A stretch of DNA of 64,000 nucleotides from Acorus gramineus (taxonomy: Eukaryota > Streptophyta > Magnoliopsida > Acorales > Acoraceae). The stretch spans positions 21,243,309 through 21,307,308 of the forward strand of contig CM060848.1 in NCBI GenBank assembly GCA_030737835.1, read 5' to 3'. Both the position numbers and the translations under genes were made by a program. Shown here piece after piece: positions 12,650 through 25,056 of this stretch (positions are counted from its first letter, which is position 1; each line of letters starts with the position of its first letter). A model generated the notes under the pieces. It saw only the letters and a program-made list of their open reading frames with translations, searched no databases and was not told where the DNA came from.

Positions 12650-13700
12650 AAACTGGGGTAAAATCGATATAACTATTTTAAAAGTTAACTACATCAATTT
12701 TAGACCATGTAAAATAAAAAAATTGATTTTAAAGTTCTTTATGTTATTAGAAAAAAATCATTTTAATTTTTATTTTTACTCCAACTAATCAGGTATATGG
12801 TTAACCCCTAACTGCATATTAAAAGGTATCAAAATGCCCTTATCCCTTATTTTCATTGAAAAAGTTGATATAGCTCTCTAGAAACTAGGGCTACAAATTG
12901 GATTGGGTTGAACCCGATTTTTATATGGATTTGGTTAGTCAAATCGGGTTCGGGTTCGGGTTGACCAATTCAAGTTAACTCACAAATCGGGTTGGCCTCA
13001 CTCACAACCCGACCCAACCCGAACCTGTAAACTAATAGTTAAAAAAAAATCATGATCGTTTATTTTGTAGCTCCTAATATAAGCCGTTCAAATTTTAGGT
13101 AAACCTTATAATCTTACGGGTTGGGTCGAGTTGATTTATTTAATTTGCACATCATGTTTAAAAATCGAGTTGAGTCGGGTTAGGGTTGAGTAGTTTCGAA
13201 TTTGGTTTGGGTTCGGGTTTGGATAAACTCGAACCCAACCGGCCCGAGTTACAGTCCTACAAGAAACTTATAAAAATCAGAAAAGGACCCTGTAAAATTA
13301 GTAAATTCCTTCATGTCCCTATCTTATTTGACAATCTTTATTTTAGTCCCTATTTTAACTGAAACTAACCGAATATGTGGTTAGCTCTAGCCAAACATGA
13401 TAAATTATTATAATATCTTTTAAAGTTTACTTTCTTTGAAAAAAATCAATATAACTCTATGAAAACTATGAAAATTGGAAAAGATCACCCATAAAATCAA
13501 TAAATCTCTTCATATCCTTATTTTATTAGATAATTTTTACAGGGATCTTTTTTTATTTTCATAATTTTTTAAGGAGTTATATCGATTTTCCCTTTTTTTT
13601 ACCATTTGTGAATATAGGATAGTAGGAGAATTTTCAGAAAAAAAACAGGGGCATTTTTATAATCAAAAGGACTAAATCGGATTTTTTTATATGTTATAGG
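12650..13700. repeat. Old tandem and inverted repeat cluster
   Basis: One unit (about 12785-12885 continuing at 13260-13380, split by the hAT-like insertion) and a second (about 13368-13560) share ordered blocks: GGTTARCYCTA, then GAAAAARTTGATATAGCTCT-like, then AAAAGGACCCTGTAAAAT-like, then TCTTATTTGA-like. A third, inverted version lies at about 13540-13595, and a partial one at about 12655. The cluster is non-coding and resembles decayed transposon DNA of unknown class. Confidence 0.55.
12886..13259. mobile_element. hAT-like non-autonomous element (TAGGG ends)
   Basis: 374 bp starting TAGGGCTACAAATTGGATTG and ending, in reverse complement, TAGGACTGTAACTCGGGC. It is flanked by 8-bp duplications CTAGAAAC (12878-12885) and CAAGAAAC (13260-13267), matching at 7 of 8 positions. 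Inside are repeated GGGTTCGGGTT and AACCCGACCC motifs common in plant hAT-derived MITEs. There is no transposase. It has split an older repeat unit, which gives the relative age of the two insertions. Confidence 0.8.
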
Positions 13701-16058
13701 GATTTATTTAAGTGTGATTTGGAGCTCCATTTAGTAAACGGAATATTATTGAAATATTCCATGTAAACGGATGACAATTTGATTCAGAGACTAAATCCGT
13801 TAACCATTTATACTTCCTATGGACCTAGGGCGATTAATTGATTCTACAAGGACTGATACTGATTAGCTAAGTTTCTGATGAATTATATGGATTTTTGCCC
13901 TTAAAACTAAAAGCAAAAAATCCATAGAACTCCTTTCAAACTGTTTGATATCCACGTAACACCATGTGTTTCCCTGAATTCCATATAACCCCTTGCAAAT
14001 AGTAGGTAAATCCATATTAGTCCTTCTATCAATCAAACTAATCATTTAGTTATTTCAATTTAACTCTATATATCAAATGACATTTTTAACCCCCCCGCAT
14101 AAAAAGCCTTCCAGTCCCCTCTCATCATTGTGGACACCTCAAAAACAACATAAAATATGTTTTCGAGAAAAGGTGTAAATTGTACTACGATTAAAAGTAA
14201 AATTGAATGCAAAGTGTGAACATGAGATGAAGACAAAGGAGCACAGCAGGAAGAGGCAAAGGAAAAGAAAAGCAAGAACGATCAGCAGTGACAAGTAGAA
14301 GAGAAACTACCTGCCCCCAGTGAAAACAACCTATGACTGATTACCAGCAAGTCTTTCCCTAGAATCCTACTGAAAGATCCCCAGTAATGAACCGGTCTCA
14401 GTTAGAAATAAAATGTTAGGTCATCTCTAACATGTTTTTAAGTACACCCTTGACCCCTTGAATATCATCGCATCAATCATATTATCCATGCCCCTGCTGG
14501 AATGAACGACTAAGAAATCTTCACCGCCACTCCCAGTCTCCCCTCCGCTTTAGCTTCCTCTCCGCCTCCCACATTTCCTCTAGGTTTGAAAAGAGAGGTT
14601 TCCCCTCCTTTACAACCACACCCACCCCCTCCCTCACCCTCTTCTGAAAAGTTTGAATGGTTAAAAGATCACCTAACAAAAAAACATCATATAATATAAT
14701 TTACAATATACACAGCGTTATCATGTTAAGGGACATACAATGCATTATAGACGTATGATCATTATAATTTAATCGGGTTATTATATTCCACCTCTTATAA
14801 AAAAAAAAACTTAAATTAAAATAATTAATAACACGATGATACATTTATACTAAACTTCTATCTTGAGCACATGCAATAGAGCCGTAAACAGTCAAGTGAA
14901 ATTTCAATCGACAAAATAATTTGATCTATGCGTTGATTCCCTAGACCAAACGTTACTAAAATGATATTAAAATCTCTTGGTGTATACATATAATTGGTTC
15001 TACGTTGTACTTAGGAATGCCATATTTATGTGATTTCATGCTTATAGGGAGGTGTTGATGTTTAAAAAATCATAGTTTGATAAGTTGTTGTAGCATGCAT
15101 GGAATGATATTTGCTTGAATGCATCCCATTGATCTGTATGTTTGTTTTGTGTGCTCTAGTGGCGGAGTCAAGATATTTTTTGAGAAAGAACTTGAAAAAT
15201 TATTTAAATACAAAAAAAAAAACTCTATAAATGAATATGCATTGTATCATTGTTATAAATTAATTTTTAATAAAAACATTAATAAAAAAATTCATTTGTA
15301 TTTTTCACAAAAAATAATTTTAAAAGATTAATATATCATGCATATTTAATATAGAAATATACGAATAATAAAAGATAAAGAAAGATATAAATAAAATAAA
15401 CTAAAAAGAACGACATGCCGATTTTGGGAGAGAAGATTATTGGTAGGTTTTGGTTTATCTTAAAGGAAAAAATCACATAAACATGATTTATTTTTGTTTT
15501 TTTTCATTATATCTTTCATTAAGTTTTAATAGCTCATATTCCTTTTTCTTTTAAATTTATATTATTGAGTTGTAATGAAATTAAGAAAAGTTTATTTTTG
15601 CCAATTAATAGTTGAGATACACTGTCTTTATTTATTTTTTTCTTTTCAAATCGGGTCCACTGGTGTGCCTCGTCTCTCACGCCATATTAGATGTTATGTT
15701 TATGTTCTAAAATAAATAATGTTATTTTCAACTTTGATGGACAATGTTTTATGTCAATACTTTCTTAGCGTTTTAGGATGATATATATAGTTCATCATGT
15801 CATTTGTTTTGATAGTTATATATCAAATCATTCAATCTGTTCTGTTCATCCATCCAATATTACATCATATATAACACAAAATTATTATTAAATTTAAAAC
15901 ACTGTCCATTCAATAATAAATCTCTCCACAATTCCTATTCAGAAACAAGTGTAAACAAATATTAATAACTCAACTTGTCAACGTTACATTTGAAGCTCAA
16001 AGAGCAACCTCAATTAAAAAATAAAAAAAATCACATTTTTTTGTTCACTAAAAAAAAA

Positions 16059-19000
16059 ATGCTTCGCCTCCTCCAGATCAGGCGATCCCGCCTCTCCAGC
16101 CTCACCAAAACCCTAATCCGCCCCACTCAAGACCCTAGCCCCACTACCCCCTCCCTCCTCCGCCCCCTCTGCACCACCACCTCCTCCCCACCTCCCTCCT
16201 CCGAGGCGGAGCTCCGCAAGTACGTCGGTTACGCCGCCCTCCTCATCGGCTGCGCCGCCGCGACCTACTATAGCTTCCCCTTCCCCACCGACGCCAAGCA
16301 CAAGAAGGCCCAGCTCTTCCGCTACGCGCCCCTCCCCGAGGACCTCCACACGATCTCCAACTGGAGCGGGACCCACGAAGTCCAGACCCGGACGTTTCTC
16401 CAGCCGGAGACGGAGGAGGAGCTGGAGGCGTTGGTGAAGGAGGCGCACGAGGAGCGGAGGAAGATCCGGCCCGTCGGATCTGGGCTTTCGCCGAACGGGA
16501 TCGGGCTCCACCGGGCGGGGATGGTGAATCTAGCGTTGATGGATAAGGTGATCGAGGTGGACAAGGAGAAGAAGCGGGTCCGGGTGCAGGCGGGGGTTAG
16601 GGTTTCGCAGCTCGTCGATGGGATCAAGGAGCACGGGCTCACTCTGCAGAACTTCGCGTCGATTAGGGAGCAGCAGATCGGTGGCATCATTCAGGTGAGA
16701 AGAATTTTGTAATCAAGTGTTTGTTGATAAAATATTATGTATTCCACTAGTTCACTCAGATTTTTTTACTTAAAATAACTGGATTGGATTAGTGAGCTGG
16801 TGCGGTGGCATTGCATTTTTTCCTATGTTGTTGTTGTTGTTGGGCTTGCATATTGAATGATCTGCTTGGCTTCTTATAATGTAGTACTTGTTGGGGAAAG
16901 AATTTTTTTTTTTTCTTGTTGGATGATGTTTCTCATCAATTAGTTCAACCGTGATTGAGTTTGTCATGTGGATTTTGATTTATAGAAGCTAAATTAGCTT
17001 GGTGAGTCGTCAGAGTAACATTGTTAAATTTTTCCTTTTTTTTCTTTTTATCGAAAATGGTATGGAGTGTGTGTGGATATATATTTTTTTAAGAAATGGT
17101 AGGAACCCTAGCACCAGTTTCTTATTAATAAAGGAAACAGGGTACTTTTCCAATAAACAAAACCAAAAAGCAAGCTTTTAAAAAAACAAAGAAAAAGAAA
17201 ACATGTTTGCGGTATACGATTGGCTAGTGCTTTGAGAAAATGTTTGCATAATAGTGTATAAAATGCTTGAACGTATGCCTTTGAGTCAAAGAACGTAGTG
17301 AGTAATTCCATCCCTAATGGTTGAGGGAATTCCTCAAAGGTTTATATAGTCTACACCACAGCTACGGCTTCGCTCCCATGGGATCGCATAAGGGAGGATA
17401 AGAAGACTAAGTTAGAGTTTTGAATCTAGAATAAAGGGACAAGTTATGGTCACCTTGATTCTTACTTTTTGTGAAGAAGCATGTATCGACTAAGGCACAA
17501 ATCCTGCGAACAATTCTTCTTTCTCAGGCTTTTGTATGGAGATCCCTCGTCTCCTTTCTTCAGGGGCATCTTTTAATAATAAGATAGCTCCTAAATCTTT
17601 TCCAAAACAAAAAAAAAGTCTCGGCCACAGAAAGTTTGAAATTTTTTTTTTTAGCTTTGGATGCAAGAGGGCTCCAGTTCTACCCCTTAACTGTGCTCTA
17701 TGAAAATTCCTCGGAAGAATTCATCTTTCTTCTTGTTGAGTGGCATTACTTGTTCACTCATTCACTCGTGAGTTTGTTTCATCATGTGGATTTCAATAGA
17801 TCAAAGCTAGATTTTCTTTACCAAGTCACTATGGTAATGTCGTGCATCTCGTCCTTTATTCGGGAATGAGTGAGGGTGATGTTCCTAGTCCAAATTATTG
17901 AGAAATAAGCTTTAATGATGATTTGAGTAGGATAGCTCATGATTGAATGCTTTTTTTTTTTCAAACAAACCACCCATTGTTTTTAGAGCGAGTGGAAAAA
18001 GTGTTTTCTAGTCTTGATATTCTGATTGTGTTAGTCTACGTATCTCAGGTTGCTTTTACTTTTTCATGAATATCCAGGTTGGTGCACATGGAACTGGAGC
18101 AAGCTTGCCTCCCATTGATGAGCAGATTGTCAGTATGAAACTTGTTACCCCTGCCAAGGGTACGATAGAAATATCAAAAGAGAATGATCCAGAACTGTTT
18201 TATCTAGCTCGTTGTGGTCTTGGGGGCCTCGGAGTGGTTTCTGAAGTCACCATTCAGTGCATTGATAGACATGAGCTTGTTGAACACACTTTTGTTTCAA
18301 ACCTCAAGGAGATAAGGAAGAATCATAAGTAGGGGTTTTTCTTAATCTTTACATTTAGCAGGTGTATAGTTCTTTGGACATAAATGAAATCAAATTCTTT
18401 ATTCAAGTGCAAATTAAGCACCATAATTATTTTGATGTTTTGTTATGTGCAGGAAATGGTTGGCTGAAAATAAGCACATTAAATACTTGTATATTCCATA
18501 TACCGACATGGTTGTAGTTGTCAAGTGCAATCCTCTTTCAAAATGGAAAGGTCCACCAAAGTTTAAACCTAAATATGACGAGGAAGAAGCATTATTAGAA
18601 GTCCGTGACCTGTACCGTGAGTTGCTTAAGAAATACAGGTAAAAATTGTTCCTTATGGACCCCCATGGATCTTTAATTACGGTTGCAATCTTTAATACAG
18701 TTTTTTTTTTGTCCCTCCGATATCAAAAAAAAAAAATACAGTTTTTTTTTTTACCTTGTTTTTCCTATTTGGAGATCCCTTATTATATCTTAATTTATGT
18801 TTCTTTAGGAGCTTGAAGGTTAGGCAGGCTGTTTAAATTTAGAAACTTTGTTTATACTGAAAACAGCAGTGTAAATATTTCATTTATATGTCAGCAACTC
18901 ATCAAAACCTGCTGTTACCTATTTGATAATGTTGGCCTTTAGATATTTGCAGAGTTGAAGAGAACAATGAAAACGATGCTACAGATATAAACGAGCTTTC

Positions 19001-21105
19001 ATTCACAGAACTCAGAGACAAACTTCTTGCACTTGATCCTCTCAACAAAGATCATGTTATAAAAGTCAACCAAGCAGAGGCCGAATATTGGAGGAAATCA
19101 GAAGGATACAGGGTTGGTTGGAGCGATGAAATATTGGGATTTGATTGTGGTGGGCAGCAGTGGGTTTCTGAGACATGTTTTCCAGCGGGGACCCTCGAAA
19201 AGCCTAGTATGAGGGATTTAGACTACATAGAAGAGTTGAAGCAGCTAATAGAGAAGGAGTGTATACCTGCACCTGCTCCTATAGAGCAGCGGTGGACAGC
19301 ACGCAGCAAGAGCCTCATGAGTCCAGCTTCAAGCTCAGCAGAAAATGATATATTTTCATGGGTAATTCTGTTACTTCATCTTCAGTATTTATGGAATTTT
19401 TCTAAACATTGATTGAAAATCTTTATTTTTGAATTTTTGGTATGACTAGATAATTGCAACGTACATATTCCGTTCCTTATGCTCAGTTTTGTAGTAACTG
19501 ATTTCATAACACCCATGATTATAGATTTACTGTTCTCAACGTATTTTTATAAGTGATTCTTGGTATATATTTGATTTGCGTAAACTTCAGTATTAGTGCA
19601 TATAATATAGCCACCATGGACAATTTTGTGGCCACATGATATGAGGCCTGCTGTTTTCATGAAAATGCAGCATTTGGAGAAGCTTATTTATTCCTCTTCT
19701 TGTGGTGTCTGATGCATATGCATATGGATATGTAATTGTATGTGATTGGATGTCTACATCTATAAAAATTTGAGTAAGTGATGGATGGATGCTCTTCATT
19801 AAAATCTCTGACTTTTATTCCCCCATTGGGTCCTTGTTATCCTATTTCCTTTTTTCCCCTTTAATATGCTTATAGTGTCTGAGTACAATCATTTAGCAAT
19901 TCAACTCCTGATCTATAAGTAGTCCAACAATGGTCTTGCCCTGAGGTATCTGACATTCTGAGTTTAATCCTCCTCTAAAATTAATAAAAATATTTTATGA
20001 GTTATGGTGTATCATGTATGGATCACCTGTTGTTACATTGGAGATGACTTAAAAATATCCGCTTTATGTTTATCAGGTGGGTATAATCATGTACCTTCCT
20101 ACAATGGATGCACGCCAGAGGAAGGAGATAACAGACGAGTATTTTCATTATAGACATTTGACACAGACACGTCTATGGGGTGAATATTCTGCTTATGAAC
20201 ATTGGGCAAAGATAGAGGTATATAATCCTTACTGCAAAATAGCACTCATGATTTTCCATCTATTAACAGTGAGGTCTTTCTAAATATTTTTTTACTGTTT
20301 GTTGGTCCTAACCACTCAGGTTTATTCTCAATGAAAATATTCTATGCCTCTAATACAATATAATATGCTCATAGCTGCTGTTAATGTAGCAGGTTCTCTC
20401 AATATATTCGTAAATTTCAAAATGATTTTTGATACTTTTGGATGGTGAAAACCGCTCGACTTGTTCAGAACAGACTCCCTGGTCTGTTATTATAAAATAT
20501 AAAACTGAGGTAGTTTGGAACAGTTGGGTTGTTACCCTATCTTAAATGTGAATTAAAAATAAGATGTTTTATTTTTTGGTGGGATCCATGAGGATGTAAA
20601 GAAACAACAAAATAAAGCTGTATTGGCAAAGGAACTGGTGAAGTACATGGAAGATTTTCGGGTGAATGTGTCTAGAATGTGTTTTCTGTCTAGGAACCTG
20701 GTTTACATTGGGCTAAAGAAGGATATGGTATAGTGTTTTTTTTTTAAGATATATTTTGAATGACGTATGAAATCGGTTATCCTATAAATATTATGGATGG
20801 TGAGGGAATATGGGATCCCAAGAAACAGTGAGTTATACGGTTAATGGGATTTCTCACAAAGGTTAGCTTGCCATTTAATCTCCTAGAATTGTGGGATCTG
20901 TTGTTCTCTTCATTCGAGTAAAGCAGTGCCTATTGTTTTATTTCAGGTTCCAAAAGACAAGGATGAGCTTGCTGCGCTTCAGGCGAGACTGCGAAAGCGC
21001 TTCCCAGTGGATTTGTACAACAAAGCACGCAGCGAATTGGACCCCAACAGAATTCTCTCAAACAACACGATAGAGAAATTGTTCCCATTAACGGAGAACG
21101 TCTGA
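16059..21105 (+). CDS. GLDH: L-galactono-1,4-lactone dehydrogenase, mitochondrial
   Basis: Aldonolactone flavoenzyme of the inner mitochondrial membrane; it oxidises L-galactono-1,4-lactone to ascorbate, reduces cytochrome c, and is also known as a complex I assembly factor. Exons: 16059-16694, 18078-18328, 18453-18638, 18953-19361, 20077-20217, 20947-21105; 593 aa. I chose the ATG at 16059; the frame is open further upstream but has no earlier ATG. Residues 1-40 form an Arg/Ser/Thr-rich transit peptide. A hydrophobic segment lies at about 55-75, and the mature enzyme should begin near FRYAPLP (87). The FAD-binding block includes PVGSGLSPNGIGL (138-150) and QIGGIIQVGAHGTG. NFASI (198-202) keeps the gatekeeper Ala that in the Arabidopsis enzyme blocks reaction with oxygen. 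PIEQRW (467-472) keeps the catalytic Glu and Arg. Exon 1 is far richer in GC than the rest. Confidence 0.97.
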
Positions 21106-21278
21106 ATTTCTATTTTGTGGGGGATGATTCAGGTGCGAGTTTTCACTACACTTACCTGTCAATTATGAACAAAAGATGCATTGCAAAAGCCTTGATAGAA
21201 CTTGAGTTCTTCCTCTCCGGATTATGTTTGCTCTTTTATTGGATGTTGTAAATCTTAAAAAACAATAAGATTTATTCG

Positions 21279-21284
21279 AATAAA
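21279..21284 (+). terminator. Poly(A) signal of GLDH
   Basis: A canonical AATAAA lies 174 bases after the GLDH stop codon, with an AATAAG variant just before it and T-rich sequence after it. The spacing fits a plant 3' UTR. Confidence 0.5.
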
Positions 21285-21289
21285 GAGTT

Positions 21290-24200
21290 TGAATTTGAGG
21301 TGTTAGAATATATTTGTGACACATTAGTCCTCAACCACTCTCTACTACTAAAAAAATTAAACACCTTGGTGGAGTGGGTGATTTGTTTCTTGGTCCAATC
21401 AGGAAATGAAAACACATGCATCCGAATCTTTTATTTGTGTTCTATTTTATTTGATATACCTTCCTCCATTGAAAAGTACCAGTTAAAAAACCCTTTGAAA
21501 AGAATTTGATCCCTGATAAAATTGATTATCTAGTTCTATGAATTGATGTCTTGTTGTCACGATTGGGTGATTCTGTTGTCAATACACTGAAAACTCAAAT
21601 CTCAACCATGGAATAAAGATGATTCACTCATTCAATTTTTTTACAGTGCAATCTCAATCATTCATATTGTTTAGAGAATAATTTATTGTCAAGAGTAGTA
21701 TGCGTGACTACACGTATGCTTTTGATATTGTTTTTAAGGTGTCATGTAATGAAATATTTATCTTTATAAAAATTTACACTTACCAAAAAGTTTGCATGTT
21801 TCATCTCACAAAACATGCATTTCGTTGGAGGCATAAAACTACATTTGGGATTGCAAATTAGGATTGTTTCAACTGCCATTCCAGAGAGTTTCACCCAAAA
21901 GGCTAATGGAGCACCAATTTTTTGTTTTCTTTTTGTGGGGAAGGGAAGGGAGAAAAAAAAAAAGAGAGTATGAGAGAGGGAGGCTCCATGAAATTAATGT
22001 ACTTTTTGCTTTGATGCTTAGATTATTCATAAGCCAACTATAATTCATAAATGAAACTAGACGAATAACTTCATGAAATTTATTACAAAAAAAAAAAAAA
22101 AAGTCAATGAAAATACAAATTCACAGGTACCGCATATTCCACAATTTTATAAGGTGAGAATGGGGAAATGTTCGACATGGTGATTAAACAAAAAAAAATG
22201 CATTCAATGTATTGAATTATCAATACATATATATATTGAATTACATCTTATTCACTATTTTAGTTATGTATTATAATATAGTAATCATTTATGTGGACTG
22301 TATAGAGATCGAATGTGTTAAAAATTAATAAGGAAAATCCAAAATCCAATAATTTTATACCAACGTAAAACAAGGAAAACAAATCGTGCTGTAATTCGTT
22401 CAGTCCAAGATTCGAAAATATCCAAACAAAAGTCAGTCACCACGTTGTCACGATAATGTCCTCCGCCTTAATCTACACCTCCTTTTGTCCCCCATTTCCC
22501 ATCTCCCAATCTCCTTGAATTGCCCAAATACCTTGGACCAACAAACAACTACCAACAATAAAATTTTACCCAAAAAAAAAAAAATACCTTGGACCAACAA
22601 ACCCCACGCCCTTTCTTACCCCTGAATTTTATTTTACCCCTGAAATTTAATTTAATTTTTTTTGTGCCTCACCAATGTCACTTTATTAATTGATATCTAA
22701 ATTACTACCATTTTATTTTTCCCTCCAAAAACACATCTTCCCCCCCCCCCCCCCCAAAAAGCTCCTCCCTCTCAACCCTCTCTCCCGCGATGTTCTTCTC
22801 TCCAACCATAGTGTAATTCAATAAATGATATTATATTAATTTATGTAAATGATAGTCACTAATTTTGTAATGGTGGAGTTTTTATAATGGATGAAAGAAT
22901 CTTGCTTCATGAGTCTCAAAATTTAAGCTCCATTAAAAAGCTTCAATAGATCTCATTATCTGATTGGTTCCTTGTTTGATTTTTTTTAAAAATAAAAAAA
23001 GCATAGATAATACTATGTTTTCTTAATATTTGAGTTTTTCACTCTCAAAAAAAAAATTTCCTCATTAATTGGGACTGTATAACCGTCTCCTAGCACTCCC
23101 TCATTTGAAAATTTTGTTTTATATCTTAGGCTCCCAAGGCATCCACCACTTCAAAAATTCATTCCAGTCAGCCTCATCATCTTCGGCGATCAGTATCACC
23201 ACCCTTGAATTCCTCTCATTGTCCTTTATCATATGAGAGGTGGTCAACTACCTTTCGAGCCCTCCTTCGATCTTCACCTCCTTCGAGCTCTACCTCCACT
23301 TTTTTTCAAATATAGCTATAAATACAGATGAATATATTATAATTGCAGATACAAAAGAGTACATTAGTTTTTTCATATATATATACAAATTTTGATACAG
23401 TCCGATATTAGTTTTTTCAGATACACATATATTTCAGATACAAATTTCATATACAATATTAAGATACAATTATATATCTGAAATAATTAAGGTTTACATG
23501 CTAATAATGCGTTACTTAGATGATTAATAAAAATATTTAAATATACATGACAAAAATAATTAAATATTATTCAAATACGCATTAATCAAATTCATCAAAA
23601 CAAACAACAAATTGGGCTAGATAAATTACTTAGATACACGTATATCTGGAATCATCATTAACAATTTTACATTATACAGATGTAAATGAGTGAAAAAAAT
23701 GATCATGCAATGCTAAAAATATGTTGAATAATTTAATATGTATAATTATACACATACACAACAACAAAAATGATTATACAAATCGTACATAAACACAAAA
23801 TGCATATAAAATTCAGAGACAACAGCCATGTATCTAAATTTAAATTAAATCTAATCCCAAAAAAATGTATATTATGATTCAAAGGTGAATGTAAAATCAG
23901 ATCAATATATTTTATTCAGATCGAAAATACATAACCTGAATAGATTGCCATTATTTACAGCACAATCAGGTCCCAAAAAAAAAAATTAATCAAGTAATTC
24001 TTCTCTTCTCCTCCAATCCCCACTGAAATTAAATTTTATAATTTGTTTTCGTTTTCATCGATCAATCTAAATAAAAAAATTATAAATCGTGTATTTTTAT
24101 GACATCCAATTAAATTAATTGCTTTAAAAAGAGAAAAAATATCTTAAATTATAAGCATCTCGAGATTAAAGAGAGCGGTTATGGAAAAAGCGCTTAAATT

Positions 24201-25056
24201 AGATGAGGGTAAAGTGAAAAATTCAATTTTGCCACCTCATGAGGCTTGGGATGGGGTCTACCAATTGGAGTTCAAAATCATTATTGTTGATGAAATATGT
24301 TTTTGTAAGTTGTAATTACATTTGGTGAATTTCTTATTACATTTTTATAAGTTGTAATTACATTTATGTGAGTTCGAATTCACTCAAAAGGATATTAAGA
24401 GAATCAAAAGAAATACAATAGCTAATTTCATTTAGATATGAAGCTAACATCATAATTTAAATAGTTAATTATCTATTATAATAATATTCTAATAATATAT
24501 TATAAAGACCTACAGTTCATACACTTATTGTAACGGCATTGAAAATATGTTTATAACTATTTTGTAAACATTTTTGTGTAAATTGAATAATCTCTGTGGT
24601 AACTATTAAATATTCTACGGACAGAAAGAAAAATAAGATTTTTGGTCCAAAGTTAATTGAGCAATTCAAGTATTATTCAACCTATCAAATTCTCTCTTAT
24701 TCTCACCCAAAGGTCACAACATCATCTCAACCACTTCCTGGAAAATCATTGCATCGCCCCCAAATAAAATATGAAATAAAATAAAATAAAATAAAAACCT
24801 GTCATCCCCAATAAAAAGACCAACAAAAAATTTATGACCCAATAAAAAAATACGTATATATAATAATATAATAATGAATATACAAAGCCAACAAGATTCA
24901 AGTCTTCTGGAACAAATTTTTCTTGTGGTTTTTCCTTTATTTTTATTTTTATTTTTTTTTGTTGTTTTGAAACAACTCTTGTTTTCATAAACCCTTCACG
25001 ATACACACATATAGTGATGGATTTATAAAAAAAAAAGTGATTTTTTTATTAAAAAG
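21290..25056. other. Intergenic region between GLDH and NIPA
   Basis: No gene is seen. The DNA is very AT-rich with many A and T runs, a C16 run at 22740-22755, and AT-rich stretches with recurring AGATACA at 23330-23900. An AAATA-type microsatellite lies near 24768-24795, about 260 bases before the NIPA start codon and probably in its promoter or leader. Small open frames here are composed of low-complexity sequence. Confidence 0.6.

Larger units (their letters stand above)
8200..16058. other. Intergenic region between AGT1 and GLDH
   Basis: About 7.9 kb between two divergently transcribed genes, with no gene I can support. It is AT-rich and holds a MULE-type fold-back element (9681-10084), a hAT-like element (12886-13259), a duplicated repeat cluster (12650-13700), a GA/G microsatellite near 11812-11880 and pyrimidine-rich patches near 14520-14640. 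The short open frames here have no recognisable domains and lie in low-complexity sequence. The GLDH promoter must lie near 15700-16000, but no single TATA box stands out. Confidence 0.6.

Noticed and set aside
15975-16058. N-terminal extension of the GLDH reading frame before the ATG at 16059
   Set aside because: The extension has no ATG (it would start at TTG) and is low-complexity Lys/Gln-rich; the ATG at 16059 begins a typical mitochondrial transit peptide.
16113-16511. 132-codon minus-strand open frame over GLDH exon 1
   Set aside because: It is a shadow of the GC-rich coding exon; the plus frame matches the GLDH family over its whole length.
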